A stretch of DNA of 64,000 nt, taken from positions 48,931 through 112,930 of the forward strand of contig NZ_JTJB01000010.1 of assembly GCF_000794385.1 (NCBI RefSeq), written 5' to 3'. The first letter of the stretch is position 1. The number at the start of each line of letters is the position of its first letter. Under the pieces are notes generated by a model. The model searched no databases. It was given only the letters and a program-made list of their open reading frames with translations, and was not told the DNA's origin. Both the position numbers and the translations under genes were made by a program. The stretch is from Thermus sp. 2.9. Lineage in GTDB: Bacteria; Deinococcota; Deinococci; Deinococcales; Thermaceae. This document shows positions 1-7,630 of this stretch, piece by piece.

Positions 1-100
1 GGCCCTCTTCCGGGGGGAGGACCTTTTGGAGCTGGACTGGGGCTACGACCTCGAGGCGGTAGAGGAGGCCCTGTGGCGGCGCTACTCAAGCTCACGCTGA
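1..100 (+). CDS. C-terminal end of an unidentified phage early gene (partial)
   Basis: An open frame runs in from the left edge (codons from base 2) and stops at TGA 98-100. The visible tail of about 32 residues is acidic and aromatic-rich (LLELDWGYDLEAVEEAL) and then basic. It overlaps the start of the next small gene by 28 bases, as is usual for translationally coupled phage genes. In Mu-like phages this position, before small early genes and the terminase, is occupied by transposition or regulatory genes, but too little remains for a family assignment. Confidence 0.5.
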   Translation, partial: ALFRGEDLLELDWGYDLEAVEEALWRRYSSSR

Positions 101-264
101 TCTACGTGGCGGCGGCCCAGGTGGGGCTTCTCCTCCTCCTCGCCTACCTGGCCCTTTCCCGGCGGGGCCCCCTCGGGGAGGGGGCCTCCGTGGGCCTCCT
201 CCTCTTCGCCGCACTCGTTGGCGTCCTGGGGGCCTTCCTGGCCGTGGTGTGGAGGTGGGTATGA
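73..264 (+). CDS. Small two-span membrane protein, phage early region
   Basis: The product is 63 residues from a GTG start that overlaps the previous gene. Two hydrophobic stretches (about residues 5-28 and 39-61) are separated by a short polar turn (SRRGPLGEG), giving a helical hairpin. No family is recognised. The stop TGA at 262-264 overlaps the ATG of the next gene, so it is part of a coupled early operon. A role as holin or anchor is possible but is only inference from size and topology. Confidence 0.5.
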   Translation: MAALLKLTLIYVAAAQVGLLLLLAYLALSRRGPLGEGASVGLLLFAALVGVLGAFLAVVWRWV

Positions 265-500
265 GGTACGACGACTACTTCCGCCCCTTTTCCTTCTGGA
301 TTGCGGACCTGGAGCAGGAGGTGGCCCGGCACACCCGAGCCCTGCCCCGTTTTTGCGGCGTCACCGCCCAGGGCTGGCCCTACTGCCCCGGGGTGGGGCG
401 GCTTGCCGCCTTCCTCCGGGTGCCCGGGGGGCTGGTGTGGTGGGGGGAGCGGAAGGGGCGGGCCTACTGGATGTGGCAGCCCCTCAAGCCGGGGGAGTGA
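261..500 (+). CDS. Hypothetical phage protein, 79 aa
   Basis: I chose ATG 261 (MRYDDYFRPF) rather than an upstream GTG because it overlaps the preceding stop in an ATGA junction. The protein is rich in Trp and Tyr with two cysteines (RFCGVTAQGWPYCPG), which could form a metal site or disulfide. The second half (LVWWGERKGRAYWMW) looks like beta strands. No family is recognised. The stop TGA 498-500 shares its A with the next ATG. Confidence 0.5.
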   Translation: MRYDDYFRPFSFWIADLEQEVARHTRALPRFCGVTAQGWPYCPGVGRLAAFLRVPGGLVWWGERKGRAYWMWQPLKPGE

Positions 501-760
501 TGGACCCCAAAGAGGCCCTGAACGTATTGGCGCAGGCGGCCCTCGAGGGGGCGGCGGGCGGGGAAATCCTGCGGGTCTACCAGGCCCAGGAGACCCTGGC
601 CGAGGCCCTCAAGCTCCTGGAGGAGCGCCGCCGGGCCCTGGAGGCCCTGGAAGCCCGCCACCGGGCGCTGGAGGCCCGCTTCCGCCAGCTGGACGAGGCC
701 CGGGGCCGGGCCCTCCTCCTGGTCCTGGAGGCCCACAGCCTGCTCAGGAGGCAAGCATGA
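500..760 (+). CDS. Coiled-coil phage protein, 86 aa
   Basis: ATG 500 overlaps the preceding stop (TGATG). From about residue 25 the protein is almost one continuous heptad-rich, Glu/Arg/Leu-rich helix (LEERRRALEALEARHR), so a dimeric coiled coil is likely. The function is unknown; small coiled-coil proteins of this kind sit in the early operons of many transposable phages. Its stop at 758-760 overlaps the ATG of the next gene. Confidence 0.55.
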   Translation: MDPKEALNVLAQAALEGAAGGEILRVYQAQETLAEALKLLEERRRALEALEARHRALEARFRQLDEARGRALLLVLEAHSLLRRQA

Positions 761-1574
761 GGAACCTTTTGCTTTTCCTGCTGATCCTGGCCTATCTCAG
801 CACCCTGGCCATGAGCACCGGCCACCTGGCCCAGTGGTACGCCCTCTCCTTGGGGGGGCTCCCCCCCTGGCTCGCCTGGGGCCTGGCGGCGAGCCTGGAG
901 TTCACCGCCTTCCTCCTCTCCCTCCTCTCCAACTCCCTCCTTCGGGGCTCGGCCTGGGCGGGGGCGGGGCGGTGGCCGCCCTGGCCCTGGTGTGGCTCGG
1001 CAACGCCCTCTCCATGCACCGGGCGGCCCCCGGGGTGGCCCTGTGGGAGACCTTGGCCATGAGCCTCTTCGTCCCCGTGGGGACCTACGTGGTGGGGAAG
1101 GTGGTGGGGGAGATGGTCCGGGTGTCCCCCAAGGGAGCCACGTTGGACCGGGAGGGGTCCGGGCAGGCGGTACCGGGTGGTACCTCCGCCCGGAAGAGCG
1201 GTACCGCGGTGGTACCACGCCCCCCCTTCGCCGGTACCGAGGAGGCCCGCGAGGCGGTACCGGAAGGGGCCGGGGTGGAACCTGAGGTGCCGGTACTGGC
1301 GTCCGGTGGTACCGCCCCCGTCCGGGAGCGGACCACCATCCGGTACCAGGAGTCCCGGGCGATGGAGCTTAGCGTGGAAGGGGAGGGCCGGGCCGCCGAG
1401 GTCCTGCGGGCCCTCTCCCGGTACCGGGAGCCCGTGACCCTCACCGCCCTGGTCCGGGACCTGGGGTGGCCCAAGACCACGGTCCGCCGCTGGCTGGACC
1501 GCTTGGAGGACCAGGGGCTGGTCCACCGGACTGGGGAAGGATGGACCCTGAAGGAGGAGGGCCGCTATGCATGA
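757..1574 (+). pseudogene. Membrane-anchored winged-helix regulator, frameshifted
   Basis: The reading frame starts at ATG 757 (MRNLLLFLLILAYLS) with hydrophobic helices. It must then change frame in the G-rich run around 955-970 to continue as AVAALALVWLGNALSM and on to TGA 1572-1574. The 818-base span is one base short of a whole number of codons, consistent with one lost base. The C-terminal 60 residues look like a winged helix-turn-helix (LSRYREPVTLTALVRDLGW, then TTVRRWLDRLEDQGLV). The middle linker is encoded by DNA packed with GGTACC palindromes (separate entry). I infer a transmembrane or membrane-bound phage regulator. The frameshift lies in a homopolymer-rich stretch and may be a sequencing error, in which case the gene is intact. 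Confidence 0.5.
1169..1425. promoter_or_regulatory. Cluster of nine GGTACC palindromes, partly helically phased
   Basis: Exact GGTACC occurs at 1169, 1179, 1200, 1211, 1233, 1256, 1308, 1342 and 1420, plus GGTACT at 1292. The first five spacings are 10, 21, 11, 22 and 23 bases, close to whole turns of B-DNA. The motif falls in all three codon phases of the surrounding gene (Val-Pro, Gly-Thr and Arg-Tyr), so it is not a protein repeat. I infer an array of operator or iteron-type sites for a dimeric DNA-binding protein, perhaps the phage repressor or the winged-helix protein encoded here. No binding data are visible. Confidence 0.55.
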
Positions 1575-2013
1575 ACCCCTGGACCTCTGGCGGGCGGCCT
1601 GGGTGGCCCTGGCCCTCTGGCGGGTGGAACACGGGGAGGCCCGCTGGGTCCCGGTCCACCCCCAGGACCCCAGGCCCGGGGCCTTCGGGGGCCGCGCCGA
1701 CCTCCACGCCCGCCCCCCCGAGGCCCCGGCCTTCCTGCCCATTTACGTCCCCCCGGTCCCGCCCCTGGGCATAGAGGCCCACAACCTGCGCCTGTGGCGG
1801 CACGACGCCCGGGCCTTCGTCCGGGGGCTGGGATACGGGGAACGGCAGCTCATGGAAGCCTACCTGGGCAAGGGGAAGCCCAGTACCCTGGTGAGCTACA
1901 ACCCCTCGGCCGGTCGGCTTCAGACCCACGCCCCCCTGGACCTCCTGGACCTCTTCGTGCGCCTCGCCCGCCGGGCCGAGGTAGACACCCCCCCACCCCC
2001 CGGGGTAGAATAG
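1567..2013 (+). CDS. Hypothetical phage protein, 148 aa
   Basis: ATG 1567 (MHEPLDLWRAAW) overlaps the previous stop. The N-terminal half is aromatic- and proline-rich; the C-terminal part is helical (LDLLDLFVRLARRAEV) and ends in TPPPPGVE. Mu gp16 and Mor-type regulators sit in roughly this position, but the sequence does not let me assign one. Its last codons overlap the -35/-10 region of the promoter-hairpin module that follows. A similar C-terminal ending (TPPPSGVR) occurs before the second copy of that module near 11.4 kb. Confidence 0.5.
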   Translation: MHEPLDLWRAAWVALALWRVEHGEARWVPVHPQDPRPGAFGGRADLHARPPEAPAFLPIYVPPVPPLGIEAHNLRLWRHDARAFVRGLGYGERQLMEAYLGKGKPSTLVSYNPSAGRLQTHAPLDLLDLFVRLARRAEVDTPPPPGVE

Positions 2014-2071
2014 GCCTAAGGTGGGAAACCTGCCCCCGGAGGAAGCTCCGGGGGCCAAGCTTTGGGGTGCC
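1982..2071 (+). promoter_or_regulatory. Phage promoter plus leader hairpin, copy 1
   Basis: A TAGACA (1982-1987), 18-base, TAGAAT (2006-2011) promoter is followed by a leader with a perfect 10-bp GC stem and a GAAG loop (2032-2055), then CAAGCTTTGGGG before a GTG start. The same arrangement recurs at 11382-11472 with the same spacer length and the same loop. Conservation of both promoter and hairpin in one phage implies shared control of two operons. The hairpin is not followed by a long T-run, so I favour a leader or antitermination element over a plain terminator. Confidence 0.6.
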
Positions 2072-2320
2072 GTGGATGAGCGCGATCTGGAGCTGGAGCT
2101 CTGGCAGGAGGCCCTCGCCCTCCTCGCCCGCCTGGGGGCCTCAGAGGCGGACCTTCGCCCTCTCAGGGAGCGCCTTTGGGCCCTCCGCCTCTACCGCATG
2201 ATGCCCAAGCCCCAGGCCCCTTCCCTCTGGAGCCGCCCCCTCTTCTGGACGGTCCTGGCCCTCCTCCTCGGCATCGTGGCCAGCCTCCTGGGCCTTCCCG
2301 TCCACAAGCTCTTCCCGTGA
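2072..2320 (+). CDS. Small C-terminally membrane-anchored phage protein
   Basis: I place the start at GTG 2072 (VDERDLELEL), downstream of the leader hairpin and just after GGGG. A longer frame opens at GTG 2021 but would have to translate through the hairpin. The 82-residue product has an amphipathic, Leu/Glu-rich helix (about 3-38) and one hydrophobic segment near the end (FWTVLALLLGIVASLLGL). It is first in the operon driven by the upstream promoter-hairpin module. The function is unknown; lysis or entry-exclusion roles are possible guesses only. Confidence 0.5.
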   Translation: MDERDLELELWQEALALLARLGASEADLRPLRERLWALRLYRMMPKPQAPSLWSRPLFWTVLALLLGIVASLLGLPVHKLFP

Positions 2321-2330
2321 AAGGAGCGCC

Positions 2331-2660
2331 ATGTTCAGGGATCCAAACCGCCAGCGCTTGATCCGAGGCACGATCCTCCAGGCCCTGTACCTGAACGCCT
2401 TCGGGGTGGACGCCCCCGTCAACATCCACGACCCCTACGCCATGCCGAGAGGCGTCCTGGCCCGGGTCATGGAACTCTCCCACGTCCTCCCCGCCCGCTC
2501 CGAGATGAACGCCGCCGTGCGCTACCTGCAGCAGAAGGGCTACGTGGAGGCGGTTTGGGACGAGGACGGGGATTTCACCCTGGTCCGCCTCACCACCCAG
2601 GGCATGGACCTGGTGGAGGGGAACCTGAAGGACCCCGGGGTCCTCCTGCCCAGGGGGTAG
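2331..2660 (+). CDS. Winged-helix-like phage protein, 109 aa
   Basis: ATG 2331 follows an AAAGGAG Shine-Dalgarno (about 2320-2326). The sequence resembles a small winged-helix domain: a helical N-terminus (RLIRGTILQALYLNAFGV), a second helix region (SEMNAAVRYLQQKGYVEAVW) that reads like a recognition helix and wing, then DGDFTLVRLTTQGMDLVEG. Such PadR/MarR-like small proteins precede the terminase in Mu-like phages. No specific family is assigned. It lies 2 bases upstream of the next start. Confidence 0.5.
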   Translation: MFRDPNRQRLIRGTILQALYLNAFGVDAPVNIHDPYAMPRGVLARVMELSHVLPARSEMNAAVRYLQQKGYVEAVWDEDGDFTLVRLTTQGMDLVEGNLKDPGVLLPRG

Positions 2661-2662
2661 CC

Positions 2663-2845
2663 GTGGAGCTCAGGGAGGAGATCCACGCCCTCGCCGTGGC
2701 CTTCCGCCGCCACCACGAGGAGATCCTCGCCGAGCTCCGCCTCCTCCGGGATGAGTTGGAGAGGGAGCGCCGGGCCCGGTTCTGGGAGCGGGGACTCCTG
2801 GCCCTGGCCCTGGTGGCGGCCCTGGTGGGCTGGGTGCGGCCGTGA
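2663..2845 (+). CDS. Small coiled-coil membrane protein, 60 aa
   Basis: A GTG start at 2663 gives a 60-residue protein: a charged helical N-terminal 40 residues (EEILAELRLLRDELERERR) followed by one membrane span (LLALALVAALVGWV). This is the architecture of Mu gp25/gp26-like or Rz-like accessory proteins just upstream of the small terminase; the assignment is by topology and position only. The next gene's GTG overlaps its stop. Confidence 0.5.
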   Translation: MELREEIHALAVAFRRHHEEILAELRLLRDELERERRARFWERGLLALALVAALVGWVRP

Positions 2846-3375
2846 AGGGCTACAAGCGCCACCGCCTCTGCAAGGTCTGCACCCTCCCGGAGGACCTTCG
2901 CGACCGGGTGGACGCCATGCTCCTGGGGGAGGAGACGGAGGAGGACGGCAGGCCCTACAGCATGGAGGGGATCGCCCTCTGGCTCAGGGCCCAGGGGCAC
3001 GAGGTGAGCCCCTCCAGCGTCCGCCGCCACGCCCGTCATTTAGCCCCAGCCCTGGACCAGGTCCTGCAGATGGAGCGGCTGGTGGAGGCGGTGGAGGAGG
3101 CCACGGGCAAGCGCCTCTCCTACGCCGCCGCCTTGGCCAACATCGTGGTGCACAAAGCTCTCCGCTACCTCCAGGACCTGGAGCTCGGGGAGGAGGTGGA
3201 TCCGGAGAAGGTGGTGCGGCTCGGCCTCGAGGCCGCCCGGGTGGCCCTGAGCCTGGAGAGGCTGGACCGCTCCCTGCGGGAGGAGGCGGCCCAGAAGGTG
3301 GAGGAGAGCCTCCGCGCCCGGCAGATTGAGCCCGAGGTCATAGAGGCCATCAAGCGGGACATCTATGGACTCTGA
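2842..3375 (+). CDS. Mu gp27-like small terminase subunit (DUF3486-type)
   Basis: The 177-residue protein starts at GTG 2842, overlapping the preceding stop by 4 bases. It opens with a short Cys-containing basic segment (HRLCKVCTLPEDLRDRVD), then a helix-turn-helix-like region (YSMEGIALWLRAQGHEVSPS, then SVRRHARHL), and a long helical C-terminus. This is the organisation of Mu gp27 and DUF3486 proteins, which recognise phage DNA for packaging. It directly precedes, and overlaps by 11 bases, an unmistakable large terminase, which supports the call. Confidence 0.75.
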   Translation: MKGYKRHRLCKVCTLPEDLRDRVDAMLLGEETEEDGRPYSMEGIALWLRAQGHEVSPSSVRRHARHLAPALDQVLQMERLVEAVEEATGKRLSYAAALANIVVHKALRYLQDLELGEEVDPEKVVRLGLEAARVALSLERLDRSLREEAAQKVEESLRARQIEPEVIEAIKRDIYGL

Positions 3376-4648
3376 GCGCCTCCTCCTCCCGTACCAGCGG
3401 CGCTGGGTGTGGGACCAATCCCGCTTCAAGATCGGCCTCTGGGCGAGGCAGACGGGGAAGAGCTTCGCCGGGACGCTGGAGGTGGTCCTGGACGCGGTGG
3501 AGCGCCCCGGCACCCTCTGGGTCCTCCTCTCCGCCGGCGAGCGGCAGAGCCGGGAGCTCGCGGAGAAGGCCAAGCGCCACCTCGCGGCCCTGAAGCAGGC
3601 GGCGGAGACCCTGGAGAGCCGCTTCTTTGAGGCGGGGGAGGAGGTGACCCAGCTGGAGATCCGCTTGCCCAACACGTCCAGGCTCGTCTTCCTCCCCGCC
3701 AACCCCCGCACCGCCCGCGGCTACACCGGGAACGTCTTCCTGGACGAGTTCGCCTTCCACCAGGACTCCGAGGCCATCTGGGCCGCCATGTTCCCCATCA
3801 TCACGCGGAGGCCCGATCTCAAGATCAGGATCATGAGCACCCCCAACGGCCCCCGGGGCAAGTTCTACGAGCTCTGGGAGAAGGGGGGAGAGGTCTGGAG
3901 CCGGCACCGGGTCACCCTCCTGGACGCGGTGGCCGAGGGCCTGCCCATAGACCCGGAGGAGCTCCGGGCGGGCCTCGCCGACGACTTCATCTGGCAGCAG
4001 GAATACCTCTGCGAGTTCGTCTCCGAGGAGGAGGCCTTCCTCCCCTGGAGCCTCATCCTCGCCGCCGAGGCCAGGGAGGACCCCCGGGGGGAGTGGGACC
4101 CCGAGCGGGCCTACCTGGGGATGGACGTGGGCCGCCACCGGGACCTCACCGTCTTCGTGGTCCTGGAGCGGGTGGGGGACGTGTACTGGGCGCGCCTCGT
4201 GGAGGCCCTCCACCGGGCTCCCTTCGCCGAGCAGGAGGCCCGCCTCCACGCCCTCCTTCCCCGGGTGCGCCGGGCCTGCCTGGACGCCACGGGCCTCGGG
4301 GAGATGCTGGCCGAGAACGCCCGCCGGGCCTTCGGCTACAAGGTGGAGCCGGTGAAGTTCACCCTGGAGGTCAAGGCCGACCTGGCCCAGCGCCTCCGCC
4401 TCTTCTTTGAGGACCGCCGGATCCGCATCCCCGAGGACCGGGCCCTCCGGGAGGACCTCCACGCCGTGCGGCGGATCATCACCCCTTCCGGGAACGTCCG
4501 CTACGACGCGGAGAGGAGCGAGCGCGGCCACGCCGACCGCTTCTGGGCCCTGGCCCTCGCCCTCCACGCCGCCGAGACCCGTAAGGGCCCCGTGGAGTAC
4601 AGGTCGGTCCTCCGCCGGGCCTTCGCCGGGTGGAAAGGAGCCTACTGA
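3365..4648 (+). CDS. Phage terminase large subunit, Mu gp28-like
   Basis: This 427-residue packaging motor cuts and pumps phage DNA into the prohead. Walker A reads ARQTGKS (about residues 27-33) and Walker B is VFLDEFAF (about 122-129). A coupling-type STPNG motif follows near 160. The C-terminal RNase H-fold nuclease opens with GMDVGRHRDLT (about 253), with later acidic residues at CLDATG and HADRFWALALA. ATG 3365 overlaps the small terminase gene. Length and order match headful-packaging transposable phages, and the frame is intact. Confidence 0.9.
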   Translation: MDSERLLLPYQRRWVWDQSRFKIGLWARQTGKSFAGTLEVVLDAVERPGTLWVLLSAGERQSRELAEKAKRHLAALKQAAETLESRFFEAGEEVTQLEIRLPNTSRLVFLPANPRTARGYTGNVFLDEFAFHQDSEAIWAAMFPIITRRPDLKIRIMSTPNGPRGKFYELWEKGGEVWSRHRVTLLDAVAEGLPIDPEELRAGLADDFIWQQEYLCEFVSEEEAFLPWSLILAAEAREDPRGEWDPERAYLGMDVGRHRDLTVFVVLERVGDVYWARLVEALHRAPFAEQEARLHALLPRVRRACLDATGLGEMLAENARRAFGYKVEPVKFTLEVKADLAQRLRLFFEDRRIRIPEDRALREDLHAVRRIITPSGNVRYDAERSERGHADRFWALALALHAAETRKGPVEYRSVLRRAFAGWKGAY

Positions 4649-6159
4649 TGCCCATCCTGGACCCCTACGGCCGCCCCATCCCCAAAAGCCCACCGCCTTC
4701 CGCGCGCCGCCTCCCCCTGGACTCCCCCTACCGGGTCTACCCCGCCCGGGGGCTCACCCCCGAGCGCCTCGCCCGTGTCCTCCGCCTCGCCGACGAGGGG
4801 GATCTCGCCCTCCAGGCCGAGCTCTTTGAGGAGATGGAGGAAAGGGACGCCCTCCTCTTCTCCCTCCTCCAGACCCGCAAGCTCGCCGTCATCGGCCTGG
4901 ACTGGCGCCTGGAGCCCGCGGAGGAGGGCCGGGATGCCCGCCGGATCCTCCGGGCCGTGGAGGAGGTGTGGTGGGACCTCCCCCTGGAGGACCTCATGCT
5001 GGACCTCCTCTCCGCCATCCCCCAGGGGGTGAGCCTGGTGGCCGTGGCCTGGGAGTGGGACGGCCTCCTCTGGCGGCCCAAGGCCTTCCGCTGGGTGCAC
5101 CCGGGGAGCCTGGTCTACCGTTCCGAGGAGGACCGCTTCTACCTCGCCTCCCAGGAGCGGCCGGAAGGGGAGGCCCTCCCCTACGGCGGGGCCATAGAGC
5201 ACCGCTACAGGGCCCGCTCGGGCCTCCCCACCCGGGCCGGGCTCATGCGCAGCGTGGCCTGGCTCTACCTCTTCAAGCACTACGCCCTCAAGGACTGGGT
5301 GGTCTTCGCCGAGGTCTACGGCCAGCCCTACCGCATCGGTAAGTACGATCCGGCCGCCGGGGAGGAGGAGAGGCGGCGCCTGGAGGAGGCGGTGCGCAGC
5401 CTCGGGGCTGACGCCGCCGGGGTCATCTCCAAGGACACGGAGATTGAGATCCTGGAGGCGGCCAAGGGCCAGGGGCCGGACGTCTACGAGCGCCTGATCC
5501 GGCTCTGCAACCGGGAGATGGCCCAGGCCGTCCTGGGCCAGACCCTCACCTCCAGCGAGGGGGACGGGGGGAGCTACGCCCTGGCCAAGGTGCACGAGCG
5601 GGTGCGGATAGACCTCCTCCGGGCTGACGCCCGCGCCCTGGCCAAGACCCTCCGGGAGGGCCTCCTCAAGCCCTTCGTGGCCTTCAACTTCGGCCCCGAG
5701 TTCCTGGACCTCGCCCCCTTCGTGGTGCCCGAGGTGGAGGAGGAGAAGGACCTGGAGAGCCGGGCCCGGGTGCTCCAGACCCTCCTGGGCATGGGCCTCT
5801 CCATCCCCGAGGCCTGGCTCCGGGAGGAGTTCGGCGTCCCCGCCCCCGACCCCCAGGGCCCCGTCCTCACCCCCCTCCTCGCCCCCCAGGAGCGGCGGGA
5901 GCGGGGCCTGGTGGCGGGTCAGGCCTTCGTGGACGGCCTGGGGGACAGGCTCCTGGAAAAGGCCCCCATGCCCGGGCTTTCCGCCCTCCTCCAGGCCATC
6001 GGGGAGGCCGAGGGGTACGAGGACCTGAGGCGGCGCCTCCTCGCTCTCTTCCCCGGGATCTCCTTCGCCGAGCTCGCCCAGCTCCTGGAGGCCGCCCTCA
6101 CCCTCTCCGAGCTCGCGGGGAGATGGGCCCAGCGGCAGGACAGTGGCCTGGACGGTTGA
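4648..6159 (+). CDS. Phage portal protein, Mu gp29-like (DUF935)
   Basis: I start at ATG 4648, which overlaps the terminase stop (TGATG) and follows an AAAGGAG site at 4633-4639. The 503-residue product has features typical of DUF935 portals: an N-terminal stretch with YRVYPARGLTPERL, the helical core DEGDLALQAELFEEMEERD, the DWRLEPA segment, then KAFRWVHPGSL, and the conserved TLTSSEGDGGSYALAKVHE (about residues 297-315). Twelve copies normally form the DNA gateway at one capsid vertex. The frame is intact. Confidence 0.88.
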   Translation: MPILDPYGRPIPKSPPPSARRLPLDSPYRVYPARGLTPERLARVLRLADEGDLALQAELFEEMEERDALLFSLLQTRKLAVIGLDWRLEPAEEGRDARRILRAVEEVWWDLPLEDLMLDLLSAIPQGVSLVAVAWEWDGLLWRPKAFRWVHPGSLVYRSEEDRFYLASQERPEGEALPYGGAIEHRYRARSGLPTRAGLMRSVAWLYLFKHYALKDWVVFAEVYGQPYRIGKYDPAAGEEERRRLEEAVRSLGADAAGVISKDTEIEILEAAKGQGPDVYERLIRLCNREMAQAVLGQTLTSSEGDGGSYALAKVHERVRIDLLRADARALAKTLREGLLKPFVAFNFGPEFLDLAPFVVPEVEEEKDLESRARVLQTLLGMGLSIPEAWLREEFGVPAPDPQGPVLTPLLAPQERRERGLVAGQAFVDGLGDRLLEKAPMPGLSALLQAIGEAEGYEDLRRRLLALFPGISFAELAQLLEAALTLSELAGRWAQRQDSGLDG

Positions 6160-7333
6160 GCCTGACCCCCTGCGGCCCGAGGAGGCCCTCCGCTGGTTCC
6201 GGGCCCGCCTTCCCCTCCCCGATCCCGAGTTCCGCGCCCTGGGGGAGGAGGCGAGGCGCCGGGCCTTCTTCGTGGCGGGCCTCGCCGCGCTGGACATGGT
6301 GCAGGAGACGATGGACGCCCTCGCCCGGGCCCTGGAAGAGGGGAGGCCCTTTGAGGACTTCCAAAGGGAGCTTTCCGACCGGGTCAAGAACGCCTGGGGC
6401 GAGGGGAGCCGCCACCGCCTGGAGACCGTCTTCCGCACCAACCTCCAGCTGGCCTACGGGGCGGGGCGGTGGAAGGAGGCGGTCTCCGCCCGGGAGCTCA
6501 GGCCCTACTGGGGCCTCTCCGTGGTCCTGGACGGGCGCACCTCAAAGATCTGCCGGCCCCTCGCGGGGATCGTCCTCCCCGCCGACCACCCGTTCTGGCG
6601 CACCCACGTCCCGCCCCTCCACCACAACTGCCGCACCGCCCTGGTCACCTACACCCGGGAGGAAGGGGAGAGGCGGGCCTGGAAGGAGCCCCCTCCCCAC
6701 GAGCCCCAGGCGGGCTTCGGCCGCCCCCCCACGGCGGAGGAGTGGAGCCCCGACCCCCGGGACTACCACCCTGAGCTCTGGCGGGCCTTCCTGCGGGCCC
6801 TCGCCGCCCTCCCCGAGGCCCGGGCCCACCTCAGGGGCCTGGCGGAGAGCCGGGGCCAGGGGAGGCCCGCCCCTCGGGACTGGCTCTTCGCCGCCGGGGA
6901 GATGGTGCGGGCCCCCTTCAACCGCCGGGGGCGCTCCGTTCCCGAGGAGCTGAGGCCCCTTCTCGGCCGGGAGCGGGCCACCAGCCTGGAGCTCCACGTG
7001 GCCCAGCGGGTCATGGACGGGCACCTGGCCCCGGGCACCCCTCCCGAGGTCTACGAGGGCCTGTGCCTCGAGGCCCCGGCCCACCCCGAGGCCGCCCTCT
7101 TCGTCTACGCCCGGGACCAGGGCCCGGTGCTGGCCGCCCTGGCCCCCGCCTCCTTCATCCCCGAGGAGGCCCGGGGGCCCAGGCTCAAGGCCCTCTGGTT
7201 CGTGGTATACTCCTTCCACAGCGGGACGCTGGCCACCGGCTACAGCGTGCGGGACCTGAGCGAGCTGGACGTCCCTTGGGACAAGGTGGTATGGCTCAAA
7301 AGACCTCCCTGGCTTACGCCCCCCTCGCCCTAG
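6143..7333 (+). CDS. Mu F-like minor head morphogenesis protein (gp30-like)
   Basis: This 396-residue protein starts at GTG 6143, overlapping the portal gene by 17 bases. The Mu F signature is clear: helical RLETVFRTNLQLAYGAGRW, then DGRTSKICRPLAG and, about 20 residues on, PPLHHNCRTAL, the Cys/His arrangement of PF04233. The family acts in early prohead assembly and may enter the cell with the DNA. The C-terminal 130 residues (from about 260) form an extra domain (RVMDGHLAPGTPPEVYEGLC, then VYSFHSGTLATGYSVRDL) that I do not recognise; many Mu F homologues carry variable, sometimes toxin-like, C-terminal domains. Confidence 0.85.
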   Translation: MAWTVEPDPLRPEEALRWFRARLPLPDPEFRALGEEARRRAFFVAGLAALDMVQETMDALARALEEGRPFEDFQRELSDRVKNAWGEGSRHRLETVFRTNLQLAYGAGRWKEAVSARELRPYWGLSVVLDGRTSKICRPLAGIVLPADHPFWRTHVPPLHHNCRTALVTYTREEGERRAWKEPPPHEPQAGFGRPPTAEEWSPDPRDYHPELWRAFLRALAALPEARAHLRGLAESRGQGRPAPRDWLFAAGEMVRAPFNRRGRSVPEELRPLLGRERATSLELHVAQRVMDGHLAPGTPPEVYEGLCLEAPAHPEAALFVYARDQGPVLAALAPASFIPEEARGPRLKALWFVVYSFHSGTLATGYSVRDLSELDVPWDKVVWLKRPPWLTPPSP

Positions 7334-7587
7334 CCCGGGCCTACGTGGCCTGGGTGAGGGAGCTCCTGGACCGGGGGGAGGAGGCCGACCCGGACGAGCT
7401 CCTGGACGCTGTGGAGGAGTGGACCCCCTTCCGGGGGTACCTGAGGGACGCCGCGCGGGAGGACCGGGAGGCCGCCCTCGCCCTGGCCCGGGAGGTCTTC
7501 GCTGAAGGGCCCAGGCTTCGGGCCCACGGCTTCCCCCTTCCCGAGACCTGGGAGGCCTTCCTCGCCCGGGTGGGACTGGAGCCCTGA
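7291..7587 (+). CDS. Hypothetical phage protein, 98 aa, after the Mu F-like gene
   Basis: ATG 7291 lies inside the 3' end of the Mu F-like gene in another frame. The product is acidic and helical (LARAYVAWVRELLDRGEEAD, then LPETWEAFLARVGLEP). No family is recognised. It is the last gene of the head operon here and is followed by a strong terminator. In complete Mu-like genomes, scaffold/protease and major capsid genes would come next; they are missing. Confidence 0.55.
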   Translation: MAQKTSLAYAPLALARAYVAWVRELLDRGEEADPDELLDAVEEWTPFRGYLRDAAREDREAALALAREVFAEGPRLRAHGFPLPETWEAFLARVGLEP

Positions 7588-7601
7588 GGGCGGCAGGCCC
7601 A

Positions 7602-7630
7602 GGGGGGCCGGGGGTCCTCCCCGGCCCCCC
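7602..7630 (+). terminator. Intrinsic terminator after the head operon
   Basis: A 12-bp GC stem (GGGGGGCCGGGG with its complement, loop GTCCT) is followed by TTCTTC. It closes the terminase-portal-F transcription unit and insulates it from the rnpB block. Confidence 0.65.

Noticed and set aside
1169..1425. GGTACC cluster as a CRISPR-like or protein-level repeat
   Set aside because: The units are 6 bp, unevenly spaced and fall in all three codon phases, so neither an array with spacers nor an amino-acid repeat.
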